The position numbers and the translations under genes were made by a program. A stretch of DNA of 64,000 bases from Sinonovacula constricta (taxonomy: Eukaryota > Mollusca > Bivalvia > Cardiida > Solecurtidae), in contig CM017561.1 of NCBI GenBank assembly GCA_007844125.1, forward strand, positions 26,125,038 through 26,189,037. The letters are read 5' to 3'. Below are positions 58,690 through 64,000 of this stretch, piece by piece. The notes under the pieces were generated by a model, which was given only the letters and a program-made list of their open reading frames with translations, did no database searches and was not told the DNA's origin. Positions within the stretch are counted from its first letter, which is position 1, and every line of letters starts with the position of its first letter.

Positions 58690-59010
58690 CTTGGAACGAG
58701 GAGTGTTATTGCTGCGCACAAGTGACGCTATAAATGTCGCCAAAGTGTTATTGGAGTGTTTATTTCGACACTTGTTTACGCTTCATTCGACATCGCCGTG
58801 TGTTCTGGCCTATATTGAGCAATTGTGGACAAGCACCACCTATCTCAACTAATTATGGCGTCTGTTTATGGTGGGTCAGATACGTAAACCTGTCGTTGAG
58901 ATGGCGGCCGTTTATTGTCTTTTGGCCCACAACCATACACCTTGTGTGGCTGTACCGCAATGACAAATCTCAGATGTTTCCCTCATGTCTCATTGCCGCA
59001 CTTTAGTCAC
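58690..59010. other. Intron 3 block, candidate conserved regulatory element
   Basis: Balanced composition in AT-rich surroundings with many homeodomain- and Cdx-like words (GCTATAAATG, CTAATTATGG, GTTTATGGTG, CGTTTATTGTC) and ACAACCATAC / TTGTGTGGC. The + frame (58734-59006) has no recognised domain and no splice context. Inference only. Confidence 0.3.
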
Positions 59011-60947
59011 TCCGATTGCTAACTTTTTTGTTGTTGTTTTCTCCGACTTCATCGTTTGTTTTGTTGTTGTTGTTGTTTCATTAAAAAAACACATGCATAT
59101 AGAATATGGCTTACCTTTATTATTTTTTAGACTTTTTATGTTCTAAGTATGACATTTAAATGCTTACAAACGGGGGTTTCGGTTTGATTTTTGATGAAAA
59201 CTGTAGTTTTGTAATATATAGTTGCTTCAGATGTAGTTTCGTGAACTTTTGTTTTGTATTTCTGTCAGATGCCAATGTTTTCTTGCATAAATTAAACATG
59301 CATCCATTTGGGACTATACTGGAATTATGTTTGAAGGGTTTTGGATGACGGTAATATTTTATTGTTATTATAAATTTAATTTTATATATTATTTGAACTT
59401 TTTAAAACAATAATATGATATGGAAATACGAATATGCTTAAGGAATGTAACAAGAATCGCCTATGAATCAACCTGTGTAATCATTAAAGTAAAGTGTCGT
59501 TTCTATCACGTGGATGAACAGTAAAATCACAACCGCAATCAAAACATAAATGAAGGTGACATCCTTAACAAGCATGTGCAGACGTTGGGAATGTCATGTA
59601 ATGTATTATTCAAACACAAACTCTAGTATCAAACTAGAAGTAAATAATACATTGCTGAAATGTGAGCAATTAACGACTTCAGACCGCTATTTCTAATTTA
59701 TTTTGCTAAGAAAAAAGAACACGGAAAAAAATCACATGTCAAATATAAAATATTCAGTTTTCACATTTTTCGTGTAAACATTCCATTTTATAACATAAAC
59801 TTTGACACATTTGCAATTTAGTTTTATTTATTGCTGGGTTGTTTTCGATAGTTCACCACTTCTGTCAGAGCTATGCGTATGTAGATGATATCGATAACAA
59901 GAAAGCTAATTTAGTTGTGTTATCACGGCCATCATCGTTTTCTTGCCTGGGGCCACCAGAGTCATGGTTCACTTGACACTCTGAACAGAGGCGTCAAACT
60001 TAGTACTTCGTATTATATATAAAATATATACAATATCACTAGTCAAATATAGATTTGTTTGGTAAAATAACATTGCAAAACATTGCATCAAGAAATAGTA
60101 TGATGACCTTGACAAAAAATGGAAGATAAAGTTGCTCTTAGATTGCCTTATATAACCATCCATCGAGCTGACAGCTATTAAGTGACTTCTACATGTAGCT
60201 GATATGCACCATTGAAGTTTGAACATTCTAAAAGCATATAAAACAATCATTACACCGAAAATAATGAAAGATACATTTATATCATTTCACCAATTCCGTT
60301 TTCATTGTTTGTTTACATAGTGGGTTGAATGGTGAAGTGTAATTCACTTCACTAAGTCACACCTCATATACATAACAAACATACAGGATTAAAGTATGTG
60401 CATGTATTCACAAGTTGGCAGTGGAAAACTAAGTAAATGATCTTTTTGCCAGAGCAATCCTTTATGACAAATTGCATATGTCACCATGTTCAATTCTGCT
60501 GCTTTATGTGATTATTTGATATTTTATTTGTCAGTTCGAGCAGCTACCGAAGTGCTCTCGTCCGATCTATTTCAATGTTACAAGTATCGTGAACGTTGCG
60601 CTGTCTATTGTATGAAATCTTGTTTGATAAATGTAACTCTAGATCTTTAAAAGATTCATACAGATCATACTTTGTCCCATCTTTTTTAACGAACTCGGCC
60701 ATATGTTAACAGTCAAGCCGATAAGAAGAACTGTAAAGAATGCGATAAGAAGAACAATAAATCATTTAATTATTCCGGTTGATTATAAACTTACTTAATC
60801 AATTAATCGGACACCGCCGTATCCCCACACACAATACTTGTACATACTCTGACATACACCTCTGGCTTGTCGATGTTGTAATAGTGTCGCCTTACGAGAT
60901 CGTCTGATTTAAGCGTTACGCTGAGAGTTCCTCTACCTTTACCACCA

Positions 60948-60948
60948 T

Positions 60949-60979
<31 letters not shown>

Positions 60980-61090
60980 TTCAGCGGCAAATAGGAACAA
61001 CAGCAGCAACAGCAGAATAAGCATCATCATCAACATTACCATTATCATCGTCATCATATTCGTAATCTTCATTATCATAATATTCATCCT
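60948..61090. repeat. CAT/CAG microsatellites
   Basis: CATCATCATCATCAGCAGCAG and then a second CAGCAGCAACAGCAG and CATCATCATCAAC run. The 138-residue minus-strand frame across it (60803-61219) is mostly poly-Met, Leu and Ala from these repeats. Confidence 0.8.
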
Positions 61091-61961
61091 CGCCTGACTC
61101 GTCGGTGTCAATATAATGGACCGGCCGGGTTCAGTCCTTGGGCACCTCATAAGTGCCCCTGTGCTATAATGATAGAAATGTCGCTGCGCAGTATCGGCAA
61201 AAATGCCGGCTAATCCCATCCCGCCCCATCATCATCATCATCGACAACCTCATGGACGCAAGTTAACAAAAATCCGAGAAAGATAAATAATATTGTATGT
61301 ATTCGATGTGGTATTACAGTGAAAACAGCATGTAAATCTCTTTCATCGTTTTGTTTGTCTGGAGCTTGTTTATGTGACATCAAACCATACAGACAGATGT
61401 CATTTTTATTTAATTGACACGCCGGTGTAACCTATTACGTCATTGTTCAACAGACACAGGTATGTTTGCAATAATGTATTGCTTATTGAATGCGAAGAAG
61501 AGCAGATAAAATAAATAATTCAAGAAGAAACGCATTAGAAACTTGTCATATGATAATTTAAAATTCCTTTCTGACACCAATCGGGGGAAAAAATCGACTT
61601 TTCGTAGGTGAGTATTACCTATATCGGCTGTCATTAAAATCGCATTATTTCGGCATTTGCAATTTTACTTGCAATGAATAGGACGCATGTTAGTACGGCC
61701 CGAAGTTCTCGATGCTTAAACTGCAACAGGCTTTGTCACAATAAAAAAAAAAAAACATCGATAACAATCTGATTTAAATATTTAGTAACACTGTTATTGT
61801 TTTCAGAAACAGGACTATAAAAGTTATTATATTTACCACAATAGGTTTGCTGCTTGTTCCGTTTTTCAATGAGACTGAGGGGGTAGTGATGCAGTTATAA
61901 AGCAAACAAATATGTTTTAAATTAATGCTTTAAAAAATGTTATATCCCAGTTAGTACAATT

Positions 61962-62465
61962 CTTAAAGGCGGTATCCAACATTTTGGACCATTTTTTTCT
62001 GAAATAACCAATGAAATAAGTCATAGTTTCCTTAAAAGGCCCTGCAAAATTCTGTTCGTTGATGCCCTAGATCCGTGTGAACAGTGGCGCATAAATATCC
62101 ACTACTCGTTGTAAATAGGTATTTCCTATCTGAGCCACGCTGCCAAGATAACTATTTTTAATCTAAGAAAACCACGTGACAGCTCACTATTGAAATCACA
62201 CTGTATCGTCATCCGGGTAATTCGCTCTGACGTTGATATCTACTTTTAGCAGAGATCACTTTCGGGCCTATTTATTGAAATACACTTTTAAACTGTTTTC
62301 CACAATTTTTGTGTACTGTCTCTAAGGTAGTGTATAATATCGTCTTAGCTTAGACTAAAGTATGAGTTTATGCACACACAAAATTTAAAAAAATTACCCC
62401 AAAGCTGTGGTCCGATATTGTTATATGTATTTGATATAGGCAAACCGTATGATACCTCGTTTAAT
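61962..62465 (+). mobile_element. TIR element (MITE-like family), copy 5, best-preserved left end
   Basis: Left end CTTAAAGGCGGTATCCAAC and right end ATGATACCTCGTTTAA form an imperfect inverted repeat. The interior has TTTCCTATCTGAGCCACGC, AAGAAAACCACGTGACAGC, TCTGACGTTGATATC, and a GATATAGGCAAACCG end. About 500 bp, no coding capacity. Confidence 0.75.
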
Positions 62466-63910
62466 GGTCTGCCGGTGTTGCACGAATGGCCATCTGTTAT
62501 CAAAGCCACAATTCACCTTTAACAATAACTGGGAATACCTTTGTATTAAAACTTTAGTTCGCCTCTAGCACGACAACCCTTCTTAACTTAAAAAGTAGAA
62601 CTTGCAAACTTTCAGTTAAGAATGTTCTAAAATGACTAATACAGGAACAAGTAAAATTAACATATTTTGTGAGTTATTATTTATCGTTTCGACGGATCAA
62701 TTACAGGCTATTATATAGACATCAAAGAAGCCGCTATTATGATCAATTTGAGATAATTCAAGGTCACTGCGTATTGATAACGTTTAAATCCTGTATCGGG
62801 GTGTGGTCGGTGTATACCTTTAACACGGACAAATATCTTCAAACTAAATAATTGTTATATGATCTCATATTTTATGCTTATCATACGGACGTGCACTTAC
62901 AAATATTAAATCGGAAGAGCAATCAACGGTGTACAGTATCAGTGTATTTATGCATAAGAGATTGTGTATTCTGACCAACTTTCGATAAAATAAAACGTTT
63001 AAGTAAGGCGGATTCTTTGACGAGATCGTTTAGAGTTAAGGGTCATCCTTTTGTCCCAATTGTAGACATTATTTGCCCGAATGAACATACGCGACAAAGA
63101 TAACACTTAATTGACAGTCTGTTGCATATTAAAAGGGTGTGTCAGCAGCAAGATGATTGTTCAAATTCTTCTGAATGCCAATTTTACTGAAGATAGGTTT
63201 AATTGGAAATAGGATATTTTACAAAGTATAATTACGTCATGGTCGTTTTGGAAGTTTAATACGATTACTATTGTCAAGCATTCCTAAAATGAACTTTTAG
63301 AAATTGGAACAGCTGCAATAATAAAAAATAATATTAAAGCGTTAAGTTATGGATAGGGTCGCACGAAAACTAAATACAAAACGGAAAACCTCTTTGTCTT
63401 GTCAGGATAACAGGACAGAAACATGTATATATGAGAAAAGTTCAAAATTTTATTTCTCCAACCGTTTGGATATTTTTTTAACTTTTGCGAATAAATCTGC
63501 ATATTGACCAACCCATTGGCCTGCGAAAAGATGACTTTGGGGATCCATTAGCTTTACCCCTTTCACAATACTAAATTAGTTGGTTTGGATAGTTTTCTTA
63601 ACTTCGAATATTTTCTCCGTGTTTTCTACATAGTACATTATCATTTTAACATATGACGGCATTGCCCTTTTTATTCGTATTCGTCACAACTTGTTCGTTA
63701 TATACATCAATGCATGGATTGTTTTATTTCAAACTATTTTCTCGTAAGGAATTGTTTAGTTACCGAAGCTTTCTTCATGTGTACATATGTTTGATAATTA
63801 TGTCATTATAAGTTTTGTAACATTGTTTCTAAATAATATTCTTTTATCGGTTTTTAACTATCGATACACGTGCTTACTGGTTAGTTGTCTCACTTTAATT
63901 TACACTGTTT
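62466..63910. other. Intron 3 sequence, nothing recognised
   Basis: Unique AT-rich sequence. No Wnt-like exon and no repeat family seen. Confidence 0.4.
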
Positions 63911-63914
63911 GTGA

Positions 63915-64000
63915 GAAAAACATTCAGGAAGTGCGAGGTTGGAGCGTTCCATAAACCAGGTTTAAGCACCCCAGTCGGTCATTTAGCTTACTGACCGTTC
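63915..64000 (+). mobile_element. Interspersed repeat, cut by window end
   Basis: Same family as 14425-14600: AAACATTCAGGAAGTGCGAG, GTTTAAGCACCCCAGTCGG and ACTGACCG in the same order. It runs off the edge. Confidence 0.5.

Larger units (their letters stand above)
54937..64000 (+). other. Intron 3 of the Wnt7-like gene, open at window end
   Basis: Begins GTGAGT at 54937. No segment encoding the next Wnt part was found up to 64000 on +, so this intron is at least 9 kb. Contents are listed separately; the rest is AT-rich unique sequence. Confidence 0.75.

Noticed and set aside
58734..59006. Possible next Wnt exon in intron 3
   Set aside because: The frame lacks the CKCHGVSGSC motif and cysteine spacing expected after exon 3, and has no acceptor that continues phase 0 sensibly.
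60803..61219. 138-residue minus-strand frame
   Set aside because: Driven by CAT and CAG repeats. Its N-terminal part has no recognised domain and no splice sites.

Overview
This window is metazoan nuclear DNA, AT-rich, intron-rich and gene-poor. The most likely source is a mollusc, probably a bivalve. The evidence is a Wnt gene with GT-AG introns of 5 to 20 kb, tRNA-derived SINEs with target-site duplications, a terminal-inverted-repeat element family, and many minisatellites. Nothing in it looks bacterial or viral. The species call is inference: no ribosomal or mitochondrial marker is present.

The one gene I can support is the 5' half of a Wnt7-like secreted signalling protein on the + strand. 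Exon 1 (29477-29550) carries the start codon and signal peptide. Exon 2 (49156-49379) and exon 3 (54662-54936) carry the N-terminal Wnt domain. The splice phases agree exactly: 2 nt + 1 nt at the first junction, 1 nt + 2 nt at the second, and exon 3 ends in phase 0. Together they give 191 codons, out of about 350 usual for the family. The last exon or exons, with the lipid-modified serine hairpin and the cysteine-rich C-terminus, are not found and must lie beyond 64000. A CpG-rich block at about 28560-28780, with a GC box, two CCAAT boxes and a TCF/LEF-type site, is the likely promoter.

The most interesting observation is a second start exon at 6031-6200. It has a good splice acceptor, an ATG at 6052, a strong signal peptide and a GTGAGT donor, and it ends in the same phase as the 29477 exon. 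It could therefore splice straight onto Wnt exon 2, replacing the N-terminus and adding 25 residues. If so, the locus uses two promoters about 23 kb apart and the window is nearly all one transcription unit. CREB/ATF-type palindromes (TGACGTCA) lie at or beside both start exons.

Layout. 1-6.0 kb: unique sequence, one TIR element, a 49-bp minisatellite, GT and CAT microsatellites and a 76-bp minisatellite ending next to the alternative exon. 6.0-16.9 kb: alternative exon, an unexplained block, TIR elements, two full SINEs, an ATACA-type array and a 19/23-bp array. 16.9-22.6 kb: two abutting minisatellites, one of 39-bp units (about 104 copies, with a 622-bp internal duplication) and one of 47-bp units (about 31 copies). 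22.6-28.5 kb: unique sequence, a 51-bp minisatellite, a TIR element and a TA tract. 28.5-29.6 kb: promoter and exon 1. 29.6-49.2 kb: intron 1, with SINE relics, a 14-bp array (about 130 copies) and a 19-bp array (about 80 copies). 49.2-55 kb: exons 2 and 3 with a truncated SINE and ATT repeats between them. 55-64 kb: intron 3, with a 26-bp minisatellite, a TIR element and possible conserved non-coding blocks.

The long open reading frames in the tandem arrays are by-products of the repeats and are not annotated as genes.
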